Shown here: piece by piece, positions 22,986-31,971 of the stretch | Layout: each line of letters starts with the position of its first letter | Position numbering within the stretch: position 1 is the stretch's first letter | Assembly: GCA_934569225.1 (NCBI GenBank) | Contig: CAKTKC010000014.1 | Span: 13,373 to 77,372, forward strand | Direction: 5' to 3' | Length of the DNA: 64,000 nucleotides | Origin: an uncultured Oscillospiraceae bacterium | Lineage (GTDB): Bacteria > Bacillota > Clostridia > Oscillospirales > Oscillospiraceae | Made by a program: the position numbers and the translations under genes | Notes under the pieces: generated by a model | What the model was told of the DNA's origin: nothing | Databases searched by the model: none | The model's input: only the letters and a program-made list of their open reading frames with translations

Positions 22986-23807
22986 ATGTCTGAGCAATGT
23001 CCGGACATCCTGCGCTGCGATCCTCAGGATCTGCGCCAGGCCATGTCCATTCACACACGGAAGATAACCGACGCCTGCCGGGATAAGGACTGCGTGGAAG
23101 ACCTGCGGGTCTATCTCACCGTCAGCTCCCAGGAGACGATGGACAGTGCCGCCAACGTGCGGGTACGCAGTGCCCAGCTTCTGCACACCTACATCGATGT
23201 GGAGCCGGTCGCCTTTGACCGGAATCACTACTGTATCGACATCACCTTCTACTACCGCATTCTGGCGGACGCGGTGGTGGGCACCTGCCGTCCCGCAGCG
23301 CTAAGCGGCCTTGCGGTATTCTCCAAGCGAGCGGTGCTCTGCGGCGAGGACAGCCGCGCCCACATTTTCACCAGCGACACCCGCATCGCAGAAGCCGACG
23401 GCTGCGCCCTCTCTTCCTCCAACCGTCCCACCGCCGTGGTGGAGGTGCTTGATCCCATGGTGCTCAGCTCCAAGGTGAAGGACGCCGAAAGTGGGACGGC
23501 GGAGTCCGTCACCGTCCAGATTCCCGAGGCCATCCGGGCGCTGTTCGACGAAGACCTGGTCACCTCCGGCGACCATCGCCGCCTGTACGTCACCCTGGGA
23601 CAGTTCTCCATCGTCCGGCTGGAACGGGATGTGCAGCTGGTGGTGCCGATGGTGGAATACGCCATCCCCGAAAAGGAATGCTGCGACAGCGAGGGCTGCT
23701 GCACCGAAGACCCCTGCGAAATGTTCAGCCGCATTCCCTTCCCCGCCCGCCAGTTCACCCCCACCGGCTGCGACCGGAAGAAAGAAGCTCCCTGCGATCA
23801 GGATTAA
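22986..23807 (+). CDS. Conserved cysteine-containing protein of unknown function
   Basis: This 273-residue protein has no signal peptide or membrane segment. It begins with an IHTRKITDACRDKDCVEDLRVY block (about 22-43), followed by alternating strands that look beta-rich (TYIDVEPVAFDRNHYCIDITFYYR, in part about 74-93). A cysteine-rich patch near the C-terminus reads ECCDSEGCCTEDPCE. I have an impression of similar proteins in spore-forming Clostridia but cannot verify it, so a spore-related role is only a guess. AGGAGGG lies about six bases before the ATG. It is divergent from oppA and ends at a strong terminator, so it forms its own unit. The cysteine clusters suggest metal binding or disulfide cross-linking. 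Confidence 0.75.
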   Translation: MSEQCPDILRCDPQDLRQAMSIHTRKITDACRDKDCVEDLRVYLTVSSQETMDSAANVRVRSAQLLHTYIDVEPVAFDRNHYCIDITFYYRILADAVVGTCRPAALSGLAVFSKRAVLCGEDSRAHIFTSDTRIAEADGCALSSSNRPTAVVEVLDPMVLSSKVKDAESGTAESVTVQIPEAIRALFDEDLVTSGDHRRLYVTLGQFSIVRLERDVQLVVPMVEYAIPEKECCDSEGCCTEDPCEMFSRIPFPARQFTPTGCDRKKEAPCDQD

Positions 23808-23812
23808 AAGAC

Positions 23813-23843
23813 TGCCCCCAAAGGCCAATGGCCTTTGGGGGCA
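23813..23843. terminator. Bidirectional intrinsic terminator
   Basis: The 14-base arms 23813-23826 and 23830-23843 are perfectly complementary. It lies just past the stop of the cysteine-containing protein gene and before the stop of the convergent DUF3592-like gene. The T-run is weak on the + side. Confidence 0.7.
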
Positions 23844-23854
23844 AATTCTGTTAT

Positions 23855-24352
23855 CTAATGTTCCACATACTTCGGCAGAATCTCGTCCACGTCTACATAA
23901 TAATGCTTAAAACTGTCATTTTCCACGTAGACCTTCACTTTTTTGCCGATCAGCTCCGGGTCGCGGAAAATGCGCAGGCTGGGGCTTCTGAAAATGTGCC
24001 GCACGCCATGGGGGTCAACATACTGTACTATTATATAGTAGGGATACCGGCCGTTGACGTTGACATTGATATTCGCGGCAATATCCACCACCTCGCCCAA
24101 GACGTAGTGTCCCGAGGCAAGCAGGGCATCCGACCGTTTTTTCTTGCAGAGTTCGACAATGAGAAAGACGATTCCCAAAATCAGGAATATAGCACCGATC
24201 CCGCCGAAAATGAGACCGACCATAAAGGCGTCGCTGTCCCGCAGAAGCGCCGCCAGCGCAGTGCCCAGTATCACAAATGCTCCGCCCAGAGCGGCATAAA
24301 TGATGCCGATGATCAGCAGGGCGCTTCGCCCGATCCTCGCTTTTTTCTCCAT
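23855..24352 (-). CDS. Small membrane protein with DUF3592-like C-terminal domain
   Basis: This 165-residue protein has two membrane helices (about 10-35 and 42-66), a basic KKKR stop, and a beta-rich C-terminal half. That half (GEVVDIAANINVNVNG ... KKVKVYVENDS) resembles DUF3592-type domains. The function is unknown. The ATG at 24352 comes one base after the stop of the mreB-like gene, so the two are probably translated together; the upstream extension of the frame lies inside mreB and is rejected. The link to a cell-shape protein suggests an envelope role, which is inference. Confidence 0.65.
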   Translation of the reverse strand: MEKKARIGRSALLIIGIIYAALGGAFVILGTALAALLRDSDAFMVGLIFGGIGAIFLILGIVFLIVELCKKKRSDALLASGHYVLGEVVDIAANINVNVNGRYPYYIIVQYVDPHGVRHIFRSPSLRIFRDPELIGKKVKVYVENDSFKHYYVDVDEILPKYVEH

Positions 24353-24353
24353 A

Positions 24354-25391
24354 TCAGCCGCGCATCGCCCGTTTTCTGGCAATATTGATGGGGCCCTCCT
24401 GCATGTGGTTGATCCAGGCGAGGCTCTTGCCCGCGCCGTAGGCCGTGCAGGCGTCGGGGTCGTCCGCCAGGACGCAGCCGATGCCCGTGCGCTCGGCAAT
24501 CAGCAGATCCATACCCCAGATCTGGCTGCATCCGCCGGTGAGGGTGATGCCGTTTTCGGAAATATCCGACACCAGCTCGGGGCTTGTCTGCTCCAGAACC
24601 GCCAGCACCTCGTCGGTGATCATCCGGGCGGGACGGCGCAGCACCTCAAAAATCTCCGTGGAAGTCAGCGTAATGACCTTGGGCATACCGGTCTTGAAGT
24701 CACGCCCCTTGACGTTCATGCTCCGCTCCTCGTCCCGGGGGTAGACCTGACCGATCTGGATTTTCACATTCTCGGCAGTGACCTGACCGATCACCACGCC
24801 GTGCTGACGGCGGACATACCGGGCGATCATCTCGTCAAAGTAGTTGCCCGCCACTTTCAAAGAGGAAGAAACCGCCACGCCGTTCATGCTCAGCACCGCG
24901 ATATCCGTGGTGCCGCCGCCGATGTCCACCACCAGATGGCCGCTGGGGCCGCGAATGTCCAGTCCCGCGCCCAGCCCCGCCGCAAGGGGTTCCTCGATCA
25001 GGAACACTCTGCGCGCGCCGGCCTCGATGGCGGCGTTGATGACGCTGCGCTCCTCCACCTCGGACACGCCGGAGGGTACGGAGATGACCACACGGGGCTT
25101 GGGGGTGAAGAAGGACGCCTTTGTGGCGGTTTTGAACATTTCCTGAAGCATCCGGACGGTCATCTCATGGTCGGATACGGTGCCGTCCTTCAGCGGGTGC
25201 ATGGCAACCACGTTGCCGGGGGTACGACCCAGCATGTTCCGGGCGGCCGCGCCCACCTGCAAAATCTTGCCGGTGTTCTTGTCCATGGCCACAACAGAGG
25301 GTTCCCGGACGACCAGCCCCTTGCCGTCGGCGTAAATCAAAACGTTGGATGTACCCAGGTCAACGCCCAGGTCATTGGAAAATAAAAACAT
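24354..25391 (-). CDS. mreB: MreB/Mbl-family rod-shape protein
   Basis: This 345-residue actin homologue directs side-wall synthesis from the inner face of the membrane. It has the phosphate-1 motif DLGTSNVLIY (about 11-20), the connecting segment LIEEPLAAGLGAGL (about 131-144), the phosphate-2 motif VVDIGGGTTDIAVLS (about 154-168), and the adenosine motif ITLTGGCSQIWGMD near 283-296. Length is normal. No mreC or mreD follows; instead a small membrane protein gene is coupled to its end, and a comF-like gene lies 30 bases upstream. That fits an extra paralogue (Mbl/MreBH type) rather than the main mreBCD locus. I cannot tell the paralogues apart. Confidence 0.92.
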   Translation of the reverse strand: MFLFSNDLGVDLGTSNVLIYADGKGLVVREPSVVAMDKNTGKILQVGAAARNMLGRTPGNVVAMHPLKDGTVSDHEMTVRMLQEMFKTATKASFFTPKPRVVISVPSGVSEVEERSVINAAIEAGARRVFLIEEPLAAGLGAGLDIRGPSGHLVVDIGGGTTDIAVLSMNGVAVSSSLKVAGNYFDEMIARYVRRQHGVVIGQVTAENVKIQIGQVYPRDEERSMNVKGRDFKTGMPKVITLTSTEIFEVLRRPARMITDEVLAVLEQTSPELVSDISENGITLTGGCSQIWGMDLLIAERTGIGCVLADDPDACTAYGAGKSLAWINHMQEGPINIARKRAMRG

Positions 25392-25421
25392 AATGACACC
25401 TACTTATAATAAGAAATCGTA

Positions 25422-26075
25422 TTATCCCTTTCCTGCTGACGCAACGGCAGCGCAATGTACTTCCTTCGCCCCGGCGGTTTTCAGAACGCGGGCGGCTTCT
25501 CCCGCCGTGGCACCGGTGGTCAGAATGTCGTCCAGCAGCAGTATCCGCTTTCCGGCAACCTCCGCGCTCTTGGTCAGCCGGTAGACGCCCAGCACATTTG
25601 CCCGGCGTTCCGCCTCGCCGTGAATGCCGGACTGGGGACGGTTGTGACGGACCTTCCGCAGAAGGGGCGTCGGGGTCATCCCCAGCTCCCGCCCCACGGC
25701 CTTCGCCAGCAGCTCCACCTGATCGTAACCCCGGCGCAGCTTCCGCAGACGGCTGACGGGGATCCATGTCAGCACGTCGAACCCGTCGGGGTACTGATTC
25801 TGGATACGCATGGCTAACAGCCTGCCATAAGCAACGGCGTAATTTCTCGCGCCGCCAAACTTGAAACGCAGAAGGCTCCTTCTTACGTTCCCTTCATAGT
25901 ACCAGACCGCGGCGAAACTGTCAAGAAATTGACCCCTTGTTTTTCCATTAAGATATTCGGGAGCCTCTTCCCGGCAGGTGCGGCACAGGTCAAGCTCCTC
26001 TTTTCCCAGAATCTTTCCGCACAGAACGCACTTGGGCGGAAACAGCACGCCCAGCAGCCAGTGAACCAGTCTCAT
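25422..26075 (-). CDS. ComF-family phosphoribosyltransferase-like protein
   Basis: This 217-residue protein begins with a short helix and a zinc-ribbon pair (CVLCG at about 16-20, CRTC at about 31-34). A type I phosphoribosyltransferase fold follows, with the ribose-phosphate loop LLLDDILTTGATAGE (about 180-194). ComF proteins take part in DNA uptake and in processing of stalled recombination in some bacteria. Its ATG overlaps the stop of recD2 (ATGA), so the two are translationally coupled, which supports a DNA repair or transformation role. A longer frame reading back into recD2 is rejected. Confidence 0.85.
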   Translation of the reverse strand: MRLVHWLLGVLFPPKCVLCGKILGKEELDLCRTCREEAPEYLNGKTRGQFLDSFAAVWYYEGNVRRSLLRFKFGGARNYAVAYGRLLAMRIQNQYPDGFDVLTWIPVSRLRKLRRGYDQVELLAKAVGRELGMTPTPLLRKVRHNRPQSGIHGEAERRANVLGVYRLTKSAEVAGKRILLLDDILTTGATAGEAARVLKTAGAKEVHCAAVASAGKG

Positions 26076-28282
26076 TCCGTTTTCCCCTGTAAGCGAAGCT
26101 TCAATCCCGTGTAACGGCGGTTTTTCTTCGCGTTTTCCACCATCGCCGCCACGGTTTCCTCGCGCCCAACAATGATCAGCAGCTCCCTTGCCCGGGTGAT
26201 GGCGGTGTAGAGGATACTGCGGCTGAGCAGATACGGCGAGCCATTCCACGCCGTCAGGATCACCGCCCGGTACTCGCTGCCCTGGCTCTTGTGGACGGTC
26301 ATGGCGTAGGCGGGTTCCAGCTCGTTCAGCTGGGTAAAGTCGTAGTCCGCCGCCCGGTCGTCGAAGGTCACCGTCAGGGTCTCCGCGCCGGTGTCGATTT
26401 CGGTGATCGTACCCACGTCGCCGTTGAAAATACCGGTACCTACGGCGCTTCCGTCGGTCTTCTTCCATAATATATCATAATTGTTGCGGATCTGCATCAC
26501 CCTGTCCCCCTCCCGGAAAATAACATCTCCGAAGGCGCGTTCCTTTTTGTCGGGAGCGGCGGGGTTCAGGGCGGCTTGCAGCATTTTGTTCAGAGCGGCG
26601 GTGCCTACACCCCCCTTACGGGTGGGAGACAACACCTGAATCTGCTCCGGCGGAATGCCCATATTTTTCGGCAGCCGGGTGGTGCATAATTCCCGGATCA
26701 GGGTGCTGACCGCATCCTCGCTCTGCCTGCGCAGAAAGAAAAAGTCGCTTTTGACGTTTTTCAGCTCCGGCATCTGCCCCTGATTCACCCGGTGGGCGTT
26801 CATGACGATCAGGCTCTGCTGTGCCTGCCGGAAAATCTCCGTCAGCCGCACCGTGGGAAGGCAGCCGCTGCGCAGCATATCGTTGAACGGGAATCCCGGC
26901 CCCACGGGGGGCAGCTGGTCGGGGTCGCCTACCAGAATCAGCCGCTTCCCTCTGGGGATGGCCTGCAACAGATGGTGCAGCAGCTCCACGTCCACCATGG
27001 ACATTTCGTCCACGATCACCGCGTCGCATTTAAGGGGGTTGTCCTCGTCCCGGACGAACACCATGTCCCCCGTGCCGGGGTCGATTCCCGCTTCCAGCAG
27101 CCGGTGGATGGTGGAGGCGTTCTCCCCCGTCACCTCCGTCAGCCGCTTCGCCGCCCGGCCTGTGGGTGCGGCCAGCAAACACGCCAGCTGCATCTGCCCC
27201 AGCAGGGACAAGATACCATTTAATATAGTCGTCTTACCGGTGCCGGGGCCGCCGGTGATCAGCAGCAGCCCGGAGGTCGCCGCTTCCCGGATGGCGCGGG
27301 TCTGTTCCTCGGAATATTCAATGCCGCTTTCCTCCGCCACATTGCGGATCATGCGCTCCAAGTCTCTGGGCGGCGGGAAGCTGCCCTTCGCAAATTCCAG
27401 CAGCCGCTGACTGCAATTCACTTCCGCTTCGTACAGCCTTGGAAGATAGTCAACGGTAATGCCCGCCAGCGTGCTGCGCACCAAACGGTCAGCTTCCAGC
27501 AGCCGCCCGATGCCCTGTTTCACCGCATCAGCGTCCACGCTCAGCAGCTGGCTGACCGCCAGCTGTAGCTTGTCCTCCGGCAAAAAGCTGTGCCCCGCCG
27601 TGAGATTGTAGTTCAGTTCAAACAGGATTCCGGCTTCCACCCGCCGGGGGTCGTCCCCCGCCACGCCCAGCTCAATGGCGAAGCGATCCACCGCCCCGAA
27701 GGGCGCGTCCAGCCCCTCGTCCATGAGTAAGTACGGGTCGTCGTACAGAAGCTCCACGGTGCTGTCGCCGTACAGCTTATACGCCCGCACCGCCAGCTCT
27801 GCCGGGAGGTGATGCACGGCAAAAAATTCCATCAGCTGCCGCATTCCCACCTGTAACCGGAATTCCTCGCCCATGGCTTTTGCTTTTTCCCGGGAAATGC
27901 CGGGAACCTCGGCCAGCCGCTCCGGTTCCCGTTCCATGACCAGCAGGGTCTGCTCACCAAAATGCTCCACGATCCGCGCCGCCGTCTTGGGGCCAATGCC
28001 CTTGATGATGCGGCTGCTGAGATAATTCAGGATTTCCAGACTGGTCTGGGGCATCAGCCGCTCCAGAAATTCCGCCTCGAACTGCCGCCCATAGCTGGAG
28101 TGGGTGCTCCATTTGCCCGTCACCATCAGCCGCTCGCCCACCGCGGGCAGGGGGATGGTGCCGACCACCGTCACATTCTGACCGCCGCCCACGTTCAGCC
28201 GAAGGACGGCGTAGCCGTTTTCGTAATTCTGATATACCACAGCGCTGATGGCGCCCTGCAAAATCTCCAGATCTTCCGTCAA
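26072..28282 (-). CDS. recD2: RecD2-type ATP-dependent DNA helicase
   Basis: This 736-residue superfamily 1B helicase, with 5'-3' polarity, has an N-terminal OB-like part and helix-hairpin-helix segments (GIGPKTAARIVEHFG, about 98-112). It has Walker A GGPGTGKTT, motif II DEMSMVD, GDPDQLPPVGPG, motif V-like YAMTVHKSQGSEY and YTAITRAREL. RecD2 acts in repair without RecBC. The start is the TTG at 28282, eight bases after GGGAGAG; it overlaps the upstream stop as TTGA. The open frame continues upstream for 83 codons within the previous gene and is rejected. It forms an operon with the comF-like gene. Confidence 0.94.
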   Translation of the reverse strand: MTEDLEILQGAISAVVYQNYENGYAVLRLNVGGGQNVTVVGTIPLPAVGERLMVTGKWSTHSSYGRQFEAEFLERLMPQTSLEILNYLSSRIIKGIGPKTAARIVEHFGEQTLLVMEREPERLAEVPGISREKAKAMGEEFRLQVGMRQLMEFFAVHHLPAELAVRAYKLYGDSTVELLYDDPYLLMDEGLDAPFGAVDRFAIELGVAGDDPRRVEAGILFELNYNLTAGHSFLPEDKLQLAVSQLLSVDADAVKQGIGRLLEADRLVRSTLAGITVDYLPRLYEAEVNCSQRLLEFAKGSFPPPRDLERMIRNVAEESGIEYSEEQTRAIREAATSGLLLITGGPGTGKTTILNGILSLLGQMQLACLLAAPTGRAAKRLTEVTGENASTIHRLLEAGIDPGTGDMVFVRDEDNPLKCDAVIVDEMSMVDVELLHHLLQAIPRGKRLILVGDPDQLPPVGPGFPFNDMLRSGCLPTVRLTEIFRQAQQSLIVMNAHRVNQGQMPELKNVKSDFFFLRRQSEDAVSTLIRELCTTRLPKNMGIPPEQIQVLSPTRKGGVGTAALNKMLQAALNPAAPDKKERAFGDVIFREGDRVMQIRNNYDILWKKTDGSAVGTGIFNGDVGTITEIDTGAETLTVTFDDRAADYDFTQLNELEPAYAMTVHKSQGSEYRAVILTAWNGSPYLLSRSILYTAITRARELLIIVGREETVAAMVENAKKNRRYTGLKLRLQGKTE

Positions 28283-28587
28283 GTCGTTCTCTCTCCCATT
28301 CTTTCCGCCAGCTTTTCCGGCGTGCAGACCGTCACGCCCCGCTCCGTCAGCCAGTCCCGTTCGGCATCGCTGATGCCAAAATCCACCATGGTAAGCTCTT
28401 CCCGCAGCAGCCCCAGCTCCCGTAGCCAAAGATACCGTCGGGCGAAGGAATCCTCCGTCACCCCCGGCCTTGCCGGGGCGTAAAGCCCGCAGCACCGATT
28501 TATGGGCAGCAGAAATCCGTACAGCACCCACAGGGCGCTTACCAGCCCAAAGGCCGCCAGCGTTCCCAGCACAATGTAACCCACCAC
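28279..28587 (-). CDS. Small single-pass membrane protein, unknown function
   Basis: This protein of about 102 residues has a long N-terminal hydrophobic helix (about 1-27) and a short linker with a CC pair. A soluble C-terminal part follows, FARRYLWLRELGLLREELTMVDFGIS, quoted in part. GGAGG lies eight bases before the GTG at 28587, which I prefer; an ATG at 28656 would add 23 residues unlike a normal N-terminus. It overlaps recD2 by the TTGA junction and so leads the recD2-comF-mreB group. I do not recognise the family. The 270-base gap to the right holds the atp promoter and nothing else I can name. Confidence 0.6.
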   Translation of the reverse strand: MVGYIVLGTLAAFGLVSALWVLYGFLLPINRCCGLYAPARPGVTEDSFARRYLWLRELGLLREELTMVDFGISDAERDWLTERGVTVCTPEKLAERMGERTT

Positions 28588-28778
28588 CAAAACCACCTCC
28601 GGATATTGTATGAGGGACACAGGATTTCGGTGCCGGTCATTCTGGCAGAGCAGCATTTATTCCTTTTCATTTTACTATATTTCTTTGAAAATGGAAAGCC
28701 CTTTTTGCTTTCTTTCTCCACTTTCTGTCCTCTTAAAATCCAGTAAAGAAACTTTTGCCGGATTCTTCAAAATTGGTC

Positions 28779-28807
28779 TTGAATCTCGACAAAAAATCGG
28801 GTATAAT
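28779..28807 (+). promoter_or_regulatory. Sigma-A promoter of the ATP synthase operon
   Basis: TTGAAT (28779-28784) and TATAAT (28802-28807) are 17 bases apart, 50 bases before the first gene of the operon. Confidence 0.8.
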
Positions 28808-28856
28808 AACTTGGAATGATTTTGCGGGTCATACATTTTTCCCCTGCGGAGGCGCT

Positions 28857-29114
28857 ATGAAGCTGCTGAATTTGCTTATGTGGGTGGTGCAGTTTGGGTT
28901 TTCCATTCTGTTTCCCACGGTTTTCTTTTTGATTCTGGGTGCCTGGCTTCAGGATAAGTTTGACCTTGGTCTCTGGATCGTGATCGTGCTGGGCATTGTG
29001 GGATTGCTTACCTCCGTCAGCACTGCCCGCTCGTGCCTGAAAGCCCTGCGCAAAGCCGCCGATGAAAGCAGCGACCGCAAAGACCCGCCCGTCTCCTTCA
29101 ATGACCACAAGTAA
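28857..29114 (+). CDS. atpZ: AtpZ/AtpI-like ATP synthase accessory protein
   Basis: This 85-residue protein has two membrane helices (about 5-27 and 34-55) joined by AWLQDKFDLG, the layout of the AtpZ family found at the head of many ATP synthase operons. AtpZ proteins help assemble the c-ring or carry ions such as Mg2+ or Ca2+; the role here is inferred from family and place. GGAGG precedes the ATG by five bases. It is followed after 14 bases by the AtpI-like gene. Confidence 0.8.
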   Translation: MKLLNLLMWVVQFGFSILFPTVFFLILGAWLQDKFDLGLWIVIVLGIVGLLTSVSTARSCLKALRKAADESSDRKDPPVSFNDHK

Positions 29115-29128
29115 GAGGAATTCCCACT

Positions 29129-29620
29129 ATGAAATTACAGGCAGCATCCAAAAAAGAGATTTCCCGCATCGCCGTCGGCACTGCGGTATGCGACGTTATA
29201 ATGATTGCAGCACTGTTTCTTCTGAGCCTGGTGGGCGTCGGAAAATTTGAACCTCTTCGTATTCTGCTTGGCACCGTCTGCGGCTCCGCGGTGGGCATCC
29301 TGAATTTCACAATTCTTTGCCTGACGGTGCAAAGCGCCGTGGTGCTGAACAGCAAGAAAAAACAGCGTCAGAGATTCTGGATGAGTTACAACCTTCGCCT
29401 GATTGTCCAGGCAGCCTGGGTCGTTGCCGCGTTCCTGATTCCTCAGGTGAATTTCGTGGCTGGCGCATTGCCTGTTCTGTTCCCCAACGTGGTTATCTTT
29501 TTCCTCCAAAGCCGGGGCAAGCTCGTTCCCAACGACGAAAAGCCCGCCGCCGGTGAAGCTGAAAGAAAGGCGCAGGAGCAGGACGAGCCGGAAGATCATC
29601 CCGGCCCCTTTGAAGTATAA
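29129..29620 (+). CDS. atpI: ATP synthase subunit I (AtpI-like)
   Basis: This 163-residue membrane protein has four predicted helices (about 14-35, 40-70, 84-103 and 106-126) and a charged C-terminal tail. Position and topology match AtpI, which assists c-ring assembly and is not part of the finished enzyme. Sequence is poorly conserved in this family, so the call leans on context. It lies between the AtpZ-like gene and atpB. Confidence 0.75.
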   Translation: MKLQAASKKEISRIAVGTAVCDVIMIAALFLLSLVGVGKFEPLRILLGTVCGSAVGILNFTILCLTVQSAVVLNSKKKQRQRFWMSYNLRLIVQAAWVVAAFLIPQVNFVAGALPVLFPNVVIFFLQSRGKLVPNDEKPAAGEAERKAQEQDEPEDHPGPFEV

Positions 29621-29655
29621 AAGTACAAGATTCATCGATTTTATGAGGTGAGTGT

Positions 29656-30531
29656 ATGAACGTTGAAATCAATGGTGCGAAAATTATAGCCACATATGAA
29701 AACGTCCCGCTGTTCGGAACGGTTCAGATCACCCAGACGCTGATCGTCAGCTGGCTGATCCTGATCATCATTTCCGCCCTGTGCATCTGGCTGGGTTCCG
29801 GTCTGAAGGTTACTGGCATTTCCCGGAAGCAGGCCGTCGCCGAGACAATCTACACCTCTCTGGTGAACTTCGTCCGGGGCAACATGGGGCCGGAGTTTGA
29901 CCGGTACATCCCGCTGGTGGGCACGATTTTCGTCACCAGCATTTTCTCCAACCTGATCAGCCTTGTAGGCATCTGGAGCCCCACCGCCGATCTGATGACA
30001 GAGCTTGCCTGGGCGCTGGTGGTGTTCGTACTGATCACTTACCATAAGATCAAGGCCTCCGGCATTGTGGCATATCTGAAGGGCTTCCTGGATCCCCTCT
30101 TTATCCTTCTGCCCATCAACATCATGAGTGAGCTGTTTACCCCCATCTCCATGTCCTGCCGTCACTTCGGCAACATTCTCTCCGGCACGGTCATCAGCGC
30201 TCTGATCTACGCCGCTCTCACCGCCGCCAACAACGCGCTGTTCCACCTGCTGGCGTCCAGCATGTATGTCGCGCTGATCGTCACCATAGTCGGTCTGATT
30301 CCCCTGGTCATCGGCTTTACCAAGAAGAAAAAGAAGCTGAAAATTCTTGGCATCATCGTCACGGTGCTGGGCGTTCTCGCCATTCTCACCTGTCTGGGTG
30401 TGCATTACCCCTGGCTGACCATCGGCATCCCCGCCATTCCCAGCCTGTATTTTGACTGGTTCAGCGGCTGCATCCAGGCGTTCATTTTCTGCACCCTGAC
30501 CACTCTCTTCATCAAACAGGCTGCGGGCTGA
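29656..30531 (+). CDS. atpB: ATP synthase subunit a
   Basis: This 291-residue Fo stator subunit forms the ion half-channels. The essential arginine is R169 in SMSCRHFGNILSG, and the C-terminal helix has LYFDWFSGCIQAFIF (about 264-278). It is longer than the usual 230-270. Between these two marks lie about 92 residues, including a lysine run (KKKKKLK, about 223-229) and an added hydrophobic segment (about 230-248), where I would expect roughly 45-60. AGGTGAG precedes the ATG. It works with the c subunit encoded next; the insert is probably lineage-specific. Confidence 0.93.
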   Translation: MNVEINGAKIIATYENVPLFGTVQITQTLIVSWLILIIISALCIWLGSGLKVTGISRKQAVAETIYTSLVNFVRGNMGPEFDRYIPLVGTIFVTSIFSNLISLVGIWSPTADLMTELAWALVVFVLITYHKIKASGIVAYLKGFLDPLFILLPINIMSELFTPISMSCRHFGNILSGTVISALIYAALTAANNALFHLLASSMYVALIVTIVGLIPLVIGFTKKKKKLKILGIIVTVLGVLAILTCLGVHYPWLTIGIPAIPSLYFDWFSGCIQAFIFCTLTTLFIKQAAG

Positions 30532-30534
30532 TAA

Positions 30535-30858
<324 letters not shown>

Positions 30859-30910
30859 TTTCCGGCGAGAAATCCGATCATTAAATTGTACGCCGGAAGG
30901 AGGCAACGCA

Positions 30911-31417
30911 ATGGACCTTTACCAGTCATTGGTGACGGTAAACCCCGTAACTCTGATTGCACAGATTTGCAACCTGTTTATCCAGCTGCTTATCGTCAAG
31001 ATCTTCTTCCTGGATAAAATCAAGGCCGTGCTGGACAAGCGCCGCGAGACCGCCGACAAGCAGATCGCCGACGCCGAGGCCGCGAAATCCGAAGCGGCAG
31101 CCATCAAGCAGACCTATGAGGAAAACATGCGTCAGGCAAAGACCAAGGCCGACGGCATGATCCTCTCCGCCCAGAAGACCGCCGCCCAGCGCAGCGAGGA
31201 GATCATTTCCCAGGCGCAGAAACAGGCCGCCCAGATCAAGACAAAGGCCGCGTCCGACATCGAGATGGAGAAGAAAAAAGCCATCAACGATGCCAAAAAT
31301 GAAATTTCCGGGCTGGCCATGGCCATCGCCGGAAAGGTCGTGGGTCGTGAGCTGAACGACGCCGATCAGGACGGCATGATCGACCGCTTCATTGAAGAAT
31401 TGGGTGATCAGAAATGA
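30911..31417 (+). CDS. atpF: ATP synthase subunit b
   Basis: This 168-residue protein has one N-terminal membrane helix (about 10-30) and a long charged coiled coil that forms the peripheral stalk linking a to delta and F1. It carries the usual run of Lys, Glu and Ala heptads from about 40 to 150. GGAAGGAGG precedes the ATG. Its stop overlaps the atpH start as ATGA, a sign of coupled translation. Confidence 0.94.
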   Translation: MDLYQSLVTVNPVTLIAQICNLFIQLLIVKIFFLDKIKAVLDKRRETADKQIADAEAAKSEAAAIKQTYEENMRQAKTKADGMILSAQKTAAQRSEEIISQAQKQAAQIKTKAASDIEMEKKKAINDAKNEISGLAMAIAGKVVGRELNDADQDGMIDRFIEELGDQK

Positions 31418-31953
31418 CAGAGGTTGGTAACGTCTACGGTCAATCCCTGTACGAGCTCGCAAAGGACGAAGGTATCTCCCGGGAAATCGGGGAGCAGCTG
31501 ACCGTCCTGCAGAAAAGCTTCGGTGAGGAGCCGGATTTTATCCGCCTGCTCTCCAACCCCAGCCTTTCCAAACCGGAGCGGTGCCGGATTCTTGACACCA
31601 GCTTCCGCGGCTCGGTGCATCCCTATGTTCTGAATTTTATGAAAATCCTGACGGAGAAAGGCTATATCCGCCACTTTTCCGACTGCTGTGACGCTTTTTC
31701 CCATCTGTACAACCGGGATAACGGCATTCTGAAGGTGACGGCCGTCACCGCCGTAGCCCTCACCCCGGCGCAGGTGGAAAAGCTTACAGGAAAGCTGAGC
31801 CAGATCACCGGAAAGACGATCGCGCTCCACAATCGCATTGATCCCGCAGTCTTGGGCGGTGTCCGCCTGGACTATGACGGTCAGCGCCTGGATGACACCG
31901 TGTCCCACCGTTTGGACGCCATCCGGGAACTGCTGAACAAAACCGTACTCTGA
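31414..31953 (+). CDS. atpH: ATP synthase subunit delta
   Basis: This 179-residue protein caps the F1 head and binds the b stalk. The N-terminal six-helix domain (about 1-105) and a C-terminal part with LDTSFRG, VTAVTAVALTPAQ and GGVRLDYDGQRLDDTV fit the family, whose sequence is otherwise variable. It starts inside the end of atpF and ends 18 bases before atpA. Confidence 0.93.
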   Translation: MTEVGNVYGQSLYELAKDEGISREIGEQLTVLQKSFGEEPDFIRLLSNPSLSKPERCRILDTSFRGSVHPYVLNFMKILTEKGYIRHFSDCCDAFSHLYNRDNGILKVTAVTAVALTPAQVEKLTGKLSQITGKTIALHNRIDPAVLGGVRLDYDGQRLDDTVSHRLDAIRELLNKTVL

Positions 31954-31971
31954 CGAGAAAGCAGGGACTGT

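Noticed and set aside
28283..28531. Upstream extension of recD2
   Set aside because: It overlaps the small membrane protein gene in another frame, is Gly/Arg/Ala-rich, and the TTG at 28282 has a good ribosome site.
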